A stretch of 64,000 nt of DNA, taken from Pomphorhynchus laevis (lineage: Eukaryota > Acanthocephala > Palaeacanthocephala > Echinorhynchida > Pomphorhynchidae). This document shows, one piece after another, positions 31,296 to 41,975 of the stretch (position 1 is its first letter; each line of letters begins with the position of its first letter). The position numbers and the translations under genes are program-made. The stretch is taken from positions 62,001 through 126,000 of the forward strand of contig WNNJ02002011.1 of NCBI GenBank assembly GCA_012934845.2, given 5' to 3'. The notes beneath the pieces are model-generated. The model worked only from the letters and a program-made list of their open reading frames with translations, was not told the origin of the DNA and searched no databases.

Positions 31296-32158
31296 AATGA
31301 ACACAATAATGCTGAATTATAAATTTTAGAACGCAAAACATTTTTAATAAATAAAAATTTTTCAATCATGACAATACGATTCTTTACGGGAAAGATCTGC
31401 ATAAGTATATTTTTAAACTTATTTTAAACTCCAACAAATCGCAGTAGATTGTCTTTCATGGCGCCATTGCCACCAAAAAGAAGATTAAGTGACTAGCACT
31501 CTTTGCACTCTCCTCCATTATGGAGCCTCAACCACTTCCCATCTTTACGAATCGAGTCAAATACCTGGGGTTCACTGTTATGGTGAACTGGTCGGCGAAA
31601 GCTGACATGGATAGACTCAAACGTATCCTTAGAAAGCTAAGTGGGCCCTGAAACGGGCTCAGCATCGGTCATTGAATAGGAAAACCTAAGTGCGCCACTG
31701 GGTTACTTGGGCTATCTCGGGATTAGTCTTTTTTCGAGAGCACGTTCCTCAAAGCAAAGACTGAAGTTTTTCAAGCTCCTCATCTTGAGATTACCGAGCA
31801 CAGTCCGCCTTGATTGTATTCTTTCGGGAGTGAGATACCCCTGGTAGTTTAGTCGGAGAGCGGCGTGTTGGATTGACTGAAGGGCTTAGATCCATGTTGG
31901 CCTGAGGCCGTGATACTGTGAAGACTCTACTATCAACTGGTCTGACTTTCTTTGTTATTTTCTGAATGTTTTATTTTTAAAAATCGTTTTTAGTGATTAT
32001 AGTTATTTTACAAAATCCCTATTATTATAAATGAACACAATAATACTGAATTATAAATTTTAGAACGCAAAAAATCTTTAAGAAATAAATTATTAAAAAT
32101 TTTTAACCATGGCAATACGATTCTTTACGATTAAGATCTGCATCATTATATTTTTAAT
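31296..32158. repeat. About 125-bp direct repeats flanking LINE-A copy A2
   Basis: 31296-31416 and 32029-32158 are direct repeats of about 125 bases, roughly 85-90% identical. Both run from aatgaacacaataat through gaattataaattttagaacg and caatacgattctttacg to tatatttttaa. LINE-A copy A2 lies exactly between them, so they look like an unusually long target site duplication. Confidence 0.7.
31418..32028 (+). mobile_element. LINE-A copy A2, 5'-truncated 3' end
   Basis: Begins in the RT just before the ctttcatggcg motif and continues through the post-RT region (cgagtcaaatacctggggtt), a long tail with cgagcacagtccgccttgat, and the terminal AAAATCCCTATTATTA end at about 32012-32027. Several small breaks. 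It shows what A1 lacks in its tail. Confidence 0.85.
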
Positions 32159-32519
32159 ATGCCGAACTATACCATACAATGGATAATTAACTTTCACAAT
32201 ATATTTTTTAAAAGTTCTATTATAACTTTGAAATAATTAGATGATGAAATATAATCTAACAAAATTAAGTTGTTAGATTTGCTTTTAGCATACTTTAAAT
32301 AAGACTGAATTGTATACTAACAATTATTTGTTATTTTGAATATTCAATTTGATATTTATAGTATTTTATATTTTAAAATTGTAGGTGATTCAAAAATACT
32401 ATGAAATATTGCGTATTGAAGCGCTGCTGAGTGCGGTATAAGAAAATGAAATTTTATGAAATAATGTGGTAAAATGAAGTATTAATGTAGGCGGTACTAG
32501 ATATTTGAGAAAAAAAAAT
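32159..32519. other. AT-rich stretch, nothing recognised
   Basis: No gene or shared repeat was recognised. Confidence 0.3.
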
Positions 32520-32852
32520 GTTTTGTGGAAATTTAAACAGTTGCGGAGCTTCAAAATGAAACAATTCAAGCAAAAGGACATTTCGGAAGGTAAAACGTAT
32601 ATTTCTTCTACATTTCCTGATAAACAAGTAAGTGATTTTTCTGTAGTCCGTTGTGTTATCAAAAAGAGTCGTTTCGCGAAAAATGTTTGGTGAAAATTTA
32701 ATCAGTTGCGGAGCTTCAAAAGGAAACAATTCAAGCAAAATGGACATTTCGAAAGGTAAAACGTTAATTTCTTCTACAATTCCTGAAAAAACAAGTAAGT
32801 GAATTTTTTGCTCTTAATTTGCCGGGAGAGGGGGTACTCCCCCTTTCCCTAA
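32520..32852 (+). mobile_element. LINE-A 5' leader piece with internal duplication, facing the main copy
   Basis: This + strand segment matches the ORF1 start region seen on the minus strand at 48356-48150 in copy A7 (agcaaaa..acatttcgaaaggtaaaa, then tttgccgggagagggggtac). About 120 bases are present twice, at 32520-32640 and 32684-32807. It joins directly, at 32853, to minus-strand RT sequence of copy A3. A 5' end in opposite orientation to the rest is what twin priming or a later inversion gives. Confidence 0.6.
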
Positions 32853-33335
32853 ACCAGTTCACCGTAACGGTGAACCTTAGGTATTTTACTCGACTCGTGA
32901 AGACAGGGAGGGGTTGATTAGTCAAAATAGAGGAGAGTGCAGATAGTGCTAATCTCTTAACTTTTTGCTTTGTTGCAAGGGCGCTATGGAAGACAAAACA
33001 CTTGCAATTTGGCGGAGTTTACAGTAAGATTGGACAGGGTTAAGTGGTCTTTTAATCTTAAAAAGAAACGGTTGATGTCCGAGACTACAGCTTTCACCGA
33101 CCAGTTCACCGTAACGGTGAACCTTAGGTATTTTACTCGACTCGTGAAGACAGGGAGGGGTTGATTAGTCAAAATAGAGGAGAGTGCAGATAGTGCTAAT
33201 CTCTTAACTTTTTGCTTTGTTGCAAGGGCGCTATGGAAGACAAAACACTTGCAATTTGGCGGAGTTTACAGTAAGATTGGACAGGGTTAAGTGGTCTTTT
33301 AATCTTAAAAAGAAACGGTTGATGTCCGAGACTAC
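32853..33335 (-). repeat. Perfect tandem duplication of 236 bp in the LINE-A RT
   Basis: 32853-33088 and 33100-33335 are the same 236 bases with an 11-base spacer (agctttcaccg). I saw no differences, so this event is recent compared with the age of the copy, or the sequence has been homogenised or misassembled. Confidence 0.9.
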
Positions 33336-35223
33336 GTCTTTGCACCTGCGTCCAGAGAACAGGGATGTGGTATCATCAGCGTATATCACTAGACGTTGTT
33401 CGCGTTTAAATATTTTAAAGAGTTCAATGGAAGCAGCAAGAAACAAGATAGGATAAAGAGGGGATCCTTGGGGTACACCTCTAATAGGGTAGAACTGACG
33501 CGCACCAGAGTCGTCTTCATAAAAGAATCGCTTGGAGTACATCAGTATCTCCACCCTATTTAAAATTTTCGCGGGCAATACGAGGGACCTGAGATTAGAG
33601 ATAACAAAGGGAATGGAGATGCGGTCAAATGCAGCAGAAAAGTCAAGGAAAACAGCCACAGCAATCTGATAACTATTCTCCTGATAGTACAGATGCACTT
33701 CACCTACAGCTGAATGAACCGAGCGACCTTTGACGAACCCATGGAAACCAGGTGGGATTAAATTACGTCTACTCGGCTATTTTCGGATTCTACGCGAAAG
33801 CGCTTTCTCGTAGATCGGGACGAGGAAATTCTGATTCGAAATTGGCCGCAGGTATTTAAAGCAAGATACCGGATACTTTTTAGGTATACAAATTCTCCCA
33901 CTAATGTTGATGCCGGCCACATCGGATGGGTTGGCAAAAAGCATTGTGACGGTCACTTATTTTCATTGTTCAGCTTTCAAAACTGACAAACACGAGAATA
34001 GGGTGGAGCGACGGATTTGGAGGTACCTGGAAGAGGCTCCTAGGAGTCAAGAATATCTGTGACAAATAGATCTTTACTCCTGAAGTCTCCCCAAGGCGGG
34101 ATTGGCTGGTGTGATTGAGTAGCTCCATAATTACGCAGACTCCTCCAAAATTTTATCATGACAAATTTTATCAATCCATCTAATGCTCTATCCTTCCAAC
34201 AGACAAATTTCTCTCTCGTGAATATCTTCCAGAAGGAAGACAGATGGATTAAGAGAAGCAATGCTAGCCCTATCCTTACCCAGTTGGAACCTATATCTAG
34301 AACTCCAATATTCATTCGAGAGAGCTTGTCTGACAGAAACAGAGAGATTGGGAAGACGGAGCATAAATGCTAAGGTCTTGAGTTTTGTCGGAGTCGGATT
34401 GTAAATACGACCTTTGTAGGTAGTCGAAAGCATCGTGGTAGCTTGCGAAGAGAGGTAGGAATTAAATTCGGTTAGACTCTCATTACCAATTCGGGGGAAG
34501 CGTTGGATAGCATCCTGAAAGAAAGCCACTCTGATATGATCAAAGTGGAATTTCCTTCGAAGCAGCGTGTCCTCTTCTATCCGCCAACGAATCAAGTCAT
34601 GAGAGGTGGATAGATGTTGTCGCGACTGCTCCGTACAGTGGGGTTTGAACAACCACCTCTCATGGAGCAGTAATAAGTCGAGGTGTGAATTCGTTGATGT
34701 CAATGAAAGGTGAGGTACGGTGGTTTGTGAATAAGATAACCGTTTCTGGCTCTCTGGAGTGCTGCATTAATTCAACGACCAGTTTTGTCATTGAAATCAC
34801 CAATACCGTGTCATAGACGCTGTCAAAAATCCTATCCAGGAGGTCACGGTTCTTGTGAATCTCACCTGGATGGATGTAGACATTGGCTAGACTGAGGTGT
34901 ATACCGTTCATGCAGAGTGATATAACTAAACAAGAAAAGGCTGGACAAGAAAAGTTCAGTAAGAAGGAAGATCTTAAGGAGCATTTAATTAATGTTAAAA
35001 GACCTTGAGATGAAGAAGTTTGAGGCAGTGTTATATACGGAGTATAGTGGAAACAGATATGCTTAGGAATGAATCGAGTAATGTTATGGGGAAGACGAAT
35101 AGACCGCATCTCCTTAAGGACTATAACATATGCATCTCTATCGGATAGAAGTCTAAGGACAGAAGCTCCTCCCGAATTCAACTGAAGGATATTCAGGGAA
35201 AAAGTCTCACGAGTACTCTGCAT
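33100..35223 (-). pseudogene. LINE-A ORF2 of copy A3, endonuclease and RT, broken
   Basis: Starts at 35223 with MQSTRETFSLNILQLNSGG, the conserved ORF2 start. The endonuclease is in 34660-35223 (DAYVIVLKEMRSIRLP, LANVYIHPGEIHKNRDLLDR). The linker is in 34188-34703 (RWRIEEDTLLRRKFHFD, NSYLSSQATTMLSTTYKGRI). The RT is in 33231-33698: VAVFLDFSAAFDRISIPFVI, FFYEDDSGARQFYPIRGVPQ, GSPLYPILF and VIYADDTTSLFSGRRCKDVV. YADD is intact. At least three frame changes. The element uses APE-type endonuclease and target-primed copying. Confidence 0.8.
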
Positions 35224-35299
35224 TGTGGCGGTTGAGTTGTATGGAATTGCGAGACCTAGACTGAGCTAGGGGTGTAAAGGTCTACCTTCCCGCCGCTAG

Positions 35300-36268
35300 C
35301 CTCAACTATGGAAGACACTTGCCGGCGGACAATATCTTCATTTCCCTATTCTGCATTTCTTGCCTTAATAAGCTTTCCAATCTTTACAGAAGGCACAGCA
35401 TGTGCTGATTCCCCCTTTTCATTGATTGCAGGGACAGGAACGGAATCCGGAGGAGCCGAAAACTACAAAGCAAACTGGCTGGCAATCAGTACTTGAATCA
35501 TTTTAAGCGTAGCCTGCTTAGTAGATTGCATTAACTGCAAGATGTCTCTGTCTGACATTCTGGACACAGCAGTCGCGACGCTAGTAGGTGCAGGTTTCTG
35601 CGGCAAAATGTGACGGTCGACAGAAGTTGTAAAGCTGAACACTTCCTGGTGGGCATCCCCCGCAGGTGGAAGATGTGGAGGGAGAGGAGGCACATTTCCC
35701 CCGGTCTGGCTACAATCCATCAGACCACAATAACCACAAGCCTGGGGGACTCACAACTGGAGTCCCAGTGCCCCCACTTGTATCATTTATTGCTGTGGGG
35801 GTATGTGCGGTCTTCTGAACTTATATGTTTAAAGTGTATATTAAATCCGAGAAACAGATTACACGCTGATTTGGACAAAACTTCGGCGTTTTCAAGAGAA
35901 GAAGTCGCGAACCCAATAAGGATGGGATATCCACTCCTCCCCATTACATTACGAAAATTTGAAACATTGAATTTCTTTTCGAGTGCCATAATGCCATCTT
36001 TCTCCATGAGCGGAGGAATGTTTGTGAGTTTTAATGAGGCCATTATCGGCATGGCCTTAAAGGACCCAAGATAGGATAAATTAGCGGTAAGGAAACTCTC
36101 GTATTCCTTCACCAACCCGGACGTGGCGAAGGATATCTTGATTTCCGCTTCATATAGTTTAATGAAGTTGAATAGAATACGGTTTTGATATTTACTTGTA
36201 AATGATCCAAGGAAAGTATTTAATAATTTATGCCTCTTTATATGCTCTTTAAGTTTAATTAAATTCAA
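35300..36268 (-). pseudogene. LINE-A ORF1 of copy A3
   Basis: The N-terminal part 35783-36268 reads LFNFIKLYEAEIKISFATSG, then KAMPIMASLKLTNIPP, FNVSNFRNVM and HIHFKHISSEDRTYPHSNK. The C-terminal part 35463-35720 has RMSDRDILQLMQS. The zinc-knuckle cysteines expected between them lie in a disturbed frame. The same domain order occurs in A10 and A11. The likely role is RNA binding and particle formation. One or two frameshifts. Confidence 0.7.
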
Positions 36269-36509
36269 ATTTTTTGGCTTTTTAAGAATTCAAAAAGCCA
36301 AGATAAGGGGAAGTTCCCCTGTAACCACAAAATTAGAAGAAACACAAACATTACTGACCTGGTGGTAGGAATCAGAACAAATCAACCTTTTCTCGTCCGA
36401 ATTTAACGCTATTTCCATTGATTTGTGAGTTTTTTTTCAGCAGTTTCCTAAATTCTTTAATCGCTCCGTAACGCTGTTTATTTTTTGTACCGATGAAATT
36501 TTTCCTCAC

Positions 36510-36920
36510 GTAAGATAAGATAAAGATTTTCTTAAACAAAACTTGTAACCGATAAAAAACGTGTTACACAGAACAAAACATGCAAGAAAAGACAAAAATA
36601 ATATCAATTCGTTAATCATTCAATCTTCTATTTATTCTACGGCCTCAGGTTTAGCGGGATCTGAGCCCTCCAGCTAATCCAACACGCCGCTCTTCGACTG
36701 AACCACCCGGGGTCTATCACCCCCGAAGAATCCAATCTAGGCGGACTATGCGCGGTAATCGCGAGATGAGGAGCTTGAGAAACCTTAGTCTTTGCTCTGG
36801 AGGACGTCCTCTCGAAAAGAAGACTAATCCCGAGATAGCCCAAGTACCCCAGAGGCGCACTTGGGTTTTCCCATTCAACGACAGATGCTGAGCCCGTTTC
36901 AGGGCCCACTCACGTAATGT
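36510..36920 (-). mobile_element. LINE-A copy A4, 3' end only
   Basis: On the minus strand from about 36920 it carries the ORF2 C-terminus (RAQHLSLNGKTQVRLWGTWA, FLKLLISRLPRIVRLDWILR), the tail, and a 3' end aagaaaatctttatcttatc at about 36510. The next bases are the 5' end of A3, so the two copies stand head to tail. Confidence 0.85.
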
Positions 36921-37283
36921 GTATCCTACTATTTCAATACAAGCATAATAATTTTTGAAATTCATTTTTTGATAGTCGCCGAACTCGACATAAAATTAAT
37001 AATAAAGCTTTTTGTTATAAGAATTTGTCAAAATTTTTGTACAATTTATCCTGATGATAAATTGGCTATCGAAAATTCGATATTTAAATAAAATAATTTT
37101 TTCTCTCAACTAATTAATAAAGAGAAAAAGTATAAAAATTAAGAATGAAAAAAAGAATAAAAAAGAATAAAAGAATAAAAAAGAGACAGCATAAAATATG
37201 TAGAATATGAAATATTCTACATAATAAAATATGGTCAAGCCTGCATTTTGAGAATATTATAGCCTCATTATGATGACTGCCGT
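36921..37283. other. AT-rich spacer
   Basis: A-rich run with repeated aaaaagaataaaa at about 37145-37185. No gene. Confidence 0.4.
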
Positions 37284-37790
37284 CATCATGATGTTGATTG
37301 ATATTGTCGCAAAACGGCCAAAGTTATGCCATGGTGCAAGTATAACCCCAATGCCCAGGCGTGGCAATTTTGGCAATTGGGATATGTAAATTCTTCAGAT
37401 GAAATGTGTTTAAAGATTAGATTAGGTTTTAAAAAGAAGTTATACCCGTTCTTCGAGATAAGTAGAGCGTTGTCGAGAGTGGTATTGTTGAAAGCCACCA
37501 GTAATGTTGTCTATTTTCGCTGATACTAAAGAGTAAGTTCTAGAGAAAGAACATTTTCTCGAGTTCTAGGATATCCTCTTTTCCTAATTCCAGTTCTGTG
37601 TACTGTATTCGATAGACGCTGCTAGTGGCTTGTATTCAATCGTGCTGTATTCGGACAGCCTGTCGTTGAATAATTTGATATACAATGTTGCAAAATTTGA
37701 GGTTGAAAATGATATTCTGAAAACTCCAACGAACTTTCGTGCCGAGTTGTAGATAATTTTATTAGAGTGGAGCCTGATTAACAAAAGTTC
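37284..37790 (-). mobile_element. LINE-A copy A5, ORF1 fragment
   Basis: Two minus-strand frames align with ORF1 of A3 and A7: KIIYNSARKFVGVFRISFST and EYSTIEYKPLAAS (37584-37784), then NFFLKPNLIFKHISSEEFTY (37284-37498). More diverged than the other copies, so it is an older fragment or a sister subfamily. Confidence 0.65.
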
Positions 37791-37894
37791 TGTGAGGTCT
37801 TCTAATTCTTAAAAATTGTTGCTAGCCTTTTTTACTTGTTTGAATTACTCTTTCTTTTGGAGCTTTGAAGAGAGATCTTAGATTGCTAGTCTCT

Positions 37895-38710
37895 TTAATT
37901 TTTTATTTGTTGCAGTGCGCGCTATTGAAGACTACCACCTGCGATTTTGATGAGTTGAGAAACAGATTGGATGAAGGCAGCTGATCTTTTAATCTTAAAA
38001 GGAAACGCTGATGTCAGAGACTACATGTTTGCATTTGTGTCCAGAAAACATGACTACGGTGGTATCATCAGCGTATACTACTAGATGTTGATCGCGTTTA
38101 AAAGGTTTGAATAGAACAATGGAAGCAGCAATAAATAAGATAGGAGAGAGTGAGAAACCTTGATTTACACCTGTAATCGGGAAAAACTGAATTGCATAAA
38201 AGTCGTCTTCATATAAAAACCGCTTAGTATTCAGCAATATCTTAACCTTATTAACAATTCTTGTAGGCAACCCGAGGGATTTAAAAGAAGAGATAATAAA
38301 AGGCATAAATATGAAACCGAATTCAGCGAAAAAAACCAAAAAAATAAACACAGCAAGCTGATGACTGTTTAATTGACAAAATCGATGCACTTATTATCCA
38401 AACTTCGGATCTGATTGGCTCCGCTTGGCTCTTCGGATCTGCTTCGGATCCGTTTTACAAACACATGAAAACCTGATGAAATCAAATTACGCCTGCAGAG
38501 ATGGCCGCAGATTTTACTCGCAAGCACTTTATCGTAGATAGAGATGACGAAGTTATGAATCGAAATGGACCGCAGATCTTTAGGATCTGTAATCAATGCT
38601 TTCTGAGCTAAAAATACCTTCGGCTAATGTTTATACCGGCCATATAAAAGAGGACGGCTAAAAGCATTGTGATGACAACCTTATTCATCTGACAGTCTGT
38701 CAAAAGCTGA
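37895..38710 (-). mobile_element. LINE-A copy A6, RT fragment
   Basis: The minus strand reads DLRSISIHNFVISIYDKVLA, NLISSGFHVF, then FFAEFGFIFMPFIISSFKSL, FYAIQFFPITGVNQGFSLSP and VVYADDTTVVMFSGHKCKHV. A CG-richer insertion of about 50 bases with repeated ttcggatctg (38405-38455) splits the RT blocks. The GVPQG block is changed to GVNQG. Dead and fairly old. Confidence 0.75.
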
Positions 38711-38969
38711 CAAGGTGAGACAAGATTTGTTTATTTACGTTTCGGCTTAGTTAGCTTTTTTCAAAATTCTACATCTTTATCTCTTAGACAGAGATAAAGA
38801 TAGGTAGCACCACCGTTATCGACAAGTCAAAGAAAACATTTTTCTCTGTTTCGACGCTTCGGCTACTTCAGAAAAAATATTTACGACATAAAGGTAAAGT
38901 TAGCAAATAAATATTTGTACATTTTACTAAATATATTAAATTATCCGCCAGGAAACACGTGTTTGTTGT
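38711..38969. other. Spacer without recognised content
   Basis: Nothing supported. Confidence 0.3.
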
Positions 38970-39990
38970 TTATGCCCGCATGCATTTCTGCTCGCTTTTT
39001 ACGTGATTCTCTCTTTTATTTATTAAATACAACGTAATTGAAACACCCGTCGTTACCATGTGATATGGTATGAGCCACTACTTGGTCAGTTACCCGTATA
39101 TGCTTTATATCGCTACGACGATTGAGCGACCGTCCAGTCTCTCCTACATATTGTGCATTGCAATAACTGCAAATAGCGAGGTAAATCGCACTTTCAGATG
39201 CACACGTGTTATTCCCTTAAATTCTATATTTGCAGGTATTTATATTGCTTTTATATTCGTAAGCATTGTACATATTTGTACAGCATTTGCATCGCGCATT
39301 TTACACAGCCCACTCATACTAGTCACTCTTGAAAGTTTATCGATTTCTAGTTATTATCGCACAATTTTCGATTTGATTGTGTTTTTAGTGCGAAAGTAGA
39401 TCTCAGGCGGATTACTGCGTACATTATAGAATTGGCTTGTGTTTTTTAATATAGTTATTTACTTTCTTCGGTAGTAAGCCAAAAGATGGAACAAATTCTA
39501 ACCCAACATAATTCTGTTTGCGCTTTAATTTACCAGCATCGGGTTTTGTCACAAACTGTCGAACTTTCTGAATATGTTGATATATCCTTCTGTTGACATA
39601 TCCTCTTTTCTTTAGATCATCGCTCAGTTGCTTTTAAGTCTTTCTCTAGATGATGACAGCGAACAGTTTTTCAGGATTCGAAGTGCTTCGTTAAATATCA
39701 CATTTTTATCCTTTTAGGATGTGCATTTCGCGCGTGCAGGTACATTGGCTTCCATGCTAGCTTTCTGTACATGTCTGTCTGAATATTCCCTGAGCTATCG
39801 AAACTAATCTCTAAATCTAAAAAATTTATCTTGGCTTCATAGTTTGCTGTAAATTTTAACGTTCTGTCTTTGTTGAACTTCTCTACTTATTCCTCTATGT
39901 CCGTTTTTCTAAGACGATCATAATGATATCATCAATGTAACGCTTGAGATACATTGTTTCTGAGACGGAACGTTAAAATTTACTGCAAAC
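38970..39990 (-). mobile_element. Penelope-like element with GIY-YIG endonuclease, broken
   Basis: The minus strand shows, from 39990 down, an RT end with LKRYIDDI, FLDLEISF, DMYRKLAWKPMYLHARNAHP and LKKRGYVNRRIYQHI (about 39960-39530), then a C-terminal GIY-YIG domain at about 39240-39060. This order is that of canonical Penelope. It differs clearly from P1-P5 in sequence, so it is a second lineage. Several stops and shifts; the 5' part is missing. Confidence 0.75.
39060..39240 (-). pseudogene. GIY-YIG endonuclease domain of Penelope-like element
   Basis: The minus-strand frame reads AIYLAICSYCNAQYVGETGR followed by SLNRRSDIKHI and VVAHTISHGND. The YV-GETGR block with the CxxC just before it and the later histidines is the usual Penelope endonuclease signature. 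It nicks the target in active elements. Confidence 0.75.
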
Positions 39991-40052
39991 TATGGAGACA
40001 AGATGAATTGTTTAGATTTAGATATTAGTTTCGATATCATGGGCATAGCTTC
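39795..40052. repeat. Inverted duplication of a Penelope RT segment
   Basis: About 80 bases at 39970-40050 (+ orientation, gaacgttaaaatttactgca, ttagatttagatattagttt) are the reverse complement of 39800-39870 with about 85-90% identity. So part of the RT is present in both orientations about 100 bases apart. Confidence 0.75.
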
Positions 40053-40739
40053 AAAAAGGATATATTGATTCAAGTGCCAGCTTGTGTGCATTTAAATTCA
40101 AAATTTTGTCGGATAATACATACACTAGCCTATGGAGACAAAGATAGTATTAAATTCGATTGCCACAATCAAGGGCCAGAGCAGAAGGAGGATTTTTGTG
40201 TTATTTTAATTGGGCTTAAGAGACGTTTCTCTTTCACGATTGCACGCTCTGCATCGGCGTGCTTGAGAGTGCCTCAGTCCTCCCGATGGTTCCCTGTAAA
40301 ATACCTTGAGGAATACTTATTAGATAAAAACAATCAATATATCAATTAGTTGACAAACATTACTATGTCAAACAGACACATTTGCGGGTAACCCAATTTG
40401 TAAAAATTTTGTAAATTTTTAGATTTAAAACAATACTATTATAAAAAAATACATGACAAAATTGTGAGCAAAGCGCAATAGTTACATCACATAAAGACAC
40501 AAAAACATTAAGTTGTTGAAATAGCTTGTTTAAATCGTTTTAACGAAATCCACCATCTCACCATCCAACCGATTCCACCTGTTGATGATTCACCGATTGA
40601 ACTTCATTGTCTTTGAATGAATAATTTGTTTTCTAAGCAGATAGAGTCAATACCCACACATGCACAGATCTTTAAAGTGGTTTACTTGTTTGATATGTTT
40701 TTATCCAAATAGGCACATTTAGATCAATTAATAAATCAT
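40053..40739. other. Stretch without recognised gene
   Basis: A 94-codon + strand frame at 40065-40349 (for example YGDKDSIKFDCHNQGPEQ) has no family I recognise and no clear start context. It may be chance or a decayed element. Confidence 0.35.
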
Positions 40740-41240
40740 TTTTAACAGCCCAATGTCCAATGACACCGGTATCCATTTGTAATTTCACGCAATCATCCAA
40801 GGATTCTATATTTCTCCAAATCTTGAGATCGTCCGCATAGAAAGATTGAGATCGTCAATCTTGAGACCAGGAAGATCATTAATACAATTTTAAGAAACAT
40901 TAAGGACCTAGCACATATCCTTGCACCACGCCCATATATGTGTTGTGCCATTTCAAAGACACACTGCTTACACGAACCTGATAAGACCTTCCAGTGATAA
41001 ACATTTTTATCCAGTAGACTACATTTTGAATCAATTGCCAAATCCTGCATTTTGATAATAAGATAATCATGACGCAGCAAATTAAGTGCTTTGGAAAAGT
41101 CAAAGAAGATAATATCTACATAAGTGCCGTGATCAACTAAACCAGCCCATTAATGTTGAGCCACAAGTACATTAGTCACAATGGAATAGTCCTTAAAATC
41201 ATGTTGATTAACTCACAATAAATGATTCTACTCAAAGTAT
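40740..41240 (-). mobile_element. CR1-type LINE RT fragment
   Basis: The minus strand carries DYSIVTNVLVAQH, FFDFSKALN, LLRHDYLI, WIKMFITGRSYQVRVSSVSL and GVVQGYVLGP in changing frames. These fit the A box, the W..F...R.Q.V.V stretch and the GVPQGSVLGP block of CR1-group RTs. The catalytic YADD is lost. It is not the same family as LINE-A or the L2 copies and looks old. Confidence 0.6.
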
Positions 41241-41466
41241 TTGCTTACAATCGATCCACGACTCAATAAATCAAATCAGTAACTGAATATACGTATTTAA
41301 TATAATTATCAAATAAACAAAACATAATAATGCTAAATCAAAATTTAATAATTAAATAATAAAATTAATAATTGTTTTTAGATTTTCTATAATTTAAATC
41401 AAGTTAAAAAAAAATGAAATTTAAAATAAACGTCATTTTTATGAATTGACTAATAAATAACATACG

Positions 41467-41975
41467 TTGTATAGATATATGGATCAAATTGAATTATTAG
41501 AAATCTTAAATATTTTGATAAATCAAAATTATTTAAAAGTAGGGACATCTATATTTAGACAAGTAAAAAGTGTTACAGTGGGAGGTAATAGTAGCCCAAT
41601 TACAGCTGACTTGTTTTTAAGCTTTATGAAATATGAATTTGTTCATTAATGTTTAAAAAATAAATCTAAACAATATAAATATATGAAATATATGTTTCGA
41701 TACATTGATGATATATGTGTATTTAATTCTAATAATTTTTATTCAATTAGTGAACACATTTATCCAGAAAGCCTTATTCTTAACAAAACCAATATTATTG
41801 ATAAAGAAGGTGTATATCTAGATATGAACATTAAATTAATATTGACCAAAACTACTTTTAATTTATATCGTAAAGATGACATATTTAAATTTAAAAGAAA
41901 CTTATTTTTGCATGAGCATTCATGCATACCATATAATATAAAATATAATACATTAAATAATGAAATTTTTAAGGT
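41467..41975 (+). mobile_element. Penelope-like element fragment P2
   Basis: Frames 41467-41649 and 41683-42045 read NILINQNYLKVGTSIFRQVK, VGGNSSPITADLFLSF, MFRYIDDICVFNSNNFYSIS, YPESLILNKTN, YLDMNIKLI and NLYRKDDIFKFKRNLFLHEH. One stop separates the frames. The match to P1 is about 90%. At 41975 it meets, nose to nose, the tail of the minus-strand copy P3a. Confidence 0.8.

Larger units (their letters stand above)
32853..36510 (-). mobile_element. LINE-A copy A3, most complete 5' half
   Basis: Read on the minus strand: 5' end at about 36510, ORF1 (36268-35300), ORF2 from 35223 through RT to about 32853. The tail is missing. The 5' end abuts the 3' end of copy A4 at about 36510. The RT end is duplicated in tandem (32853-33335). 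ORFs carry several frameshifts. Confidence 0.85.

Noticed and set aside
32829-32848. GGGGGTACTCCCCC-like hairpin present in five LINE-A copies
   Set aside because: It encodes a conserved G.LPP-type stretch of ORF1 in every copy, so conservation is explained by coding. The loop and arms vary with codon changes.
39070-39399. 109-codon + strand ORF with hydrophobic segments
   Set aside because: The minus strand of the same DNA encodes a clear GIY-YIG domain, so this frame is a shadow.
40065-40349. 94-codon ORF on the + strand
   Set aside because: No family recognised, and it starts next to an inverted Penelope segment. Likely chance or decayed.
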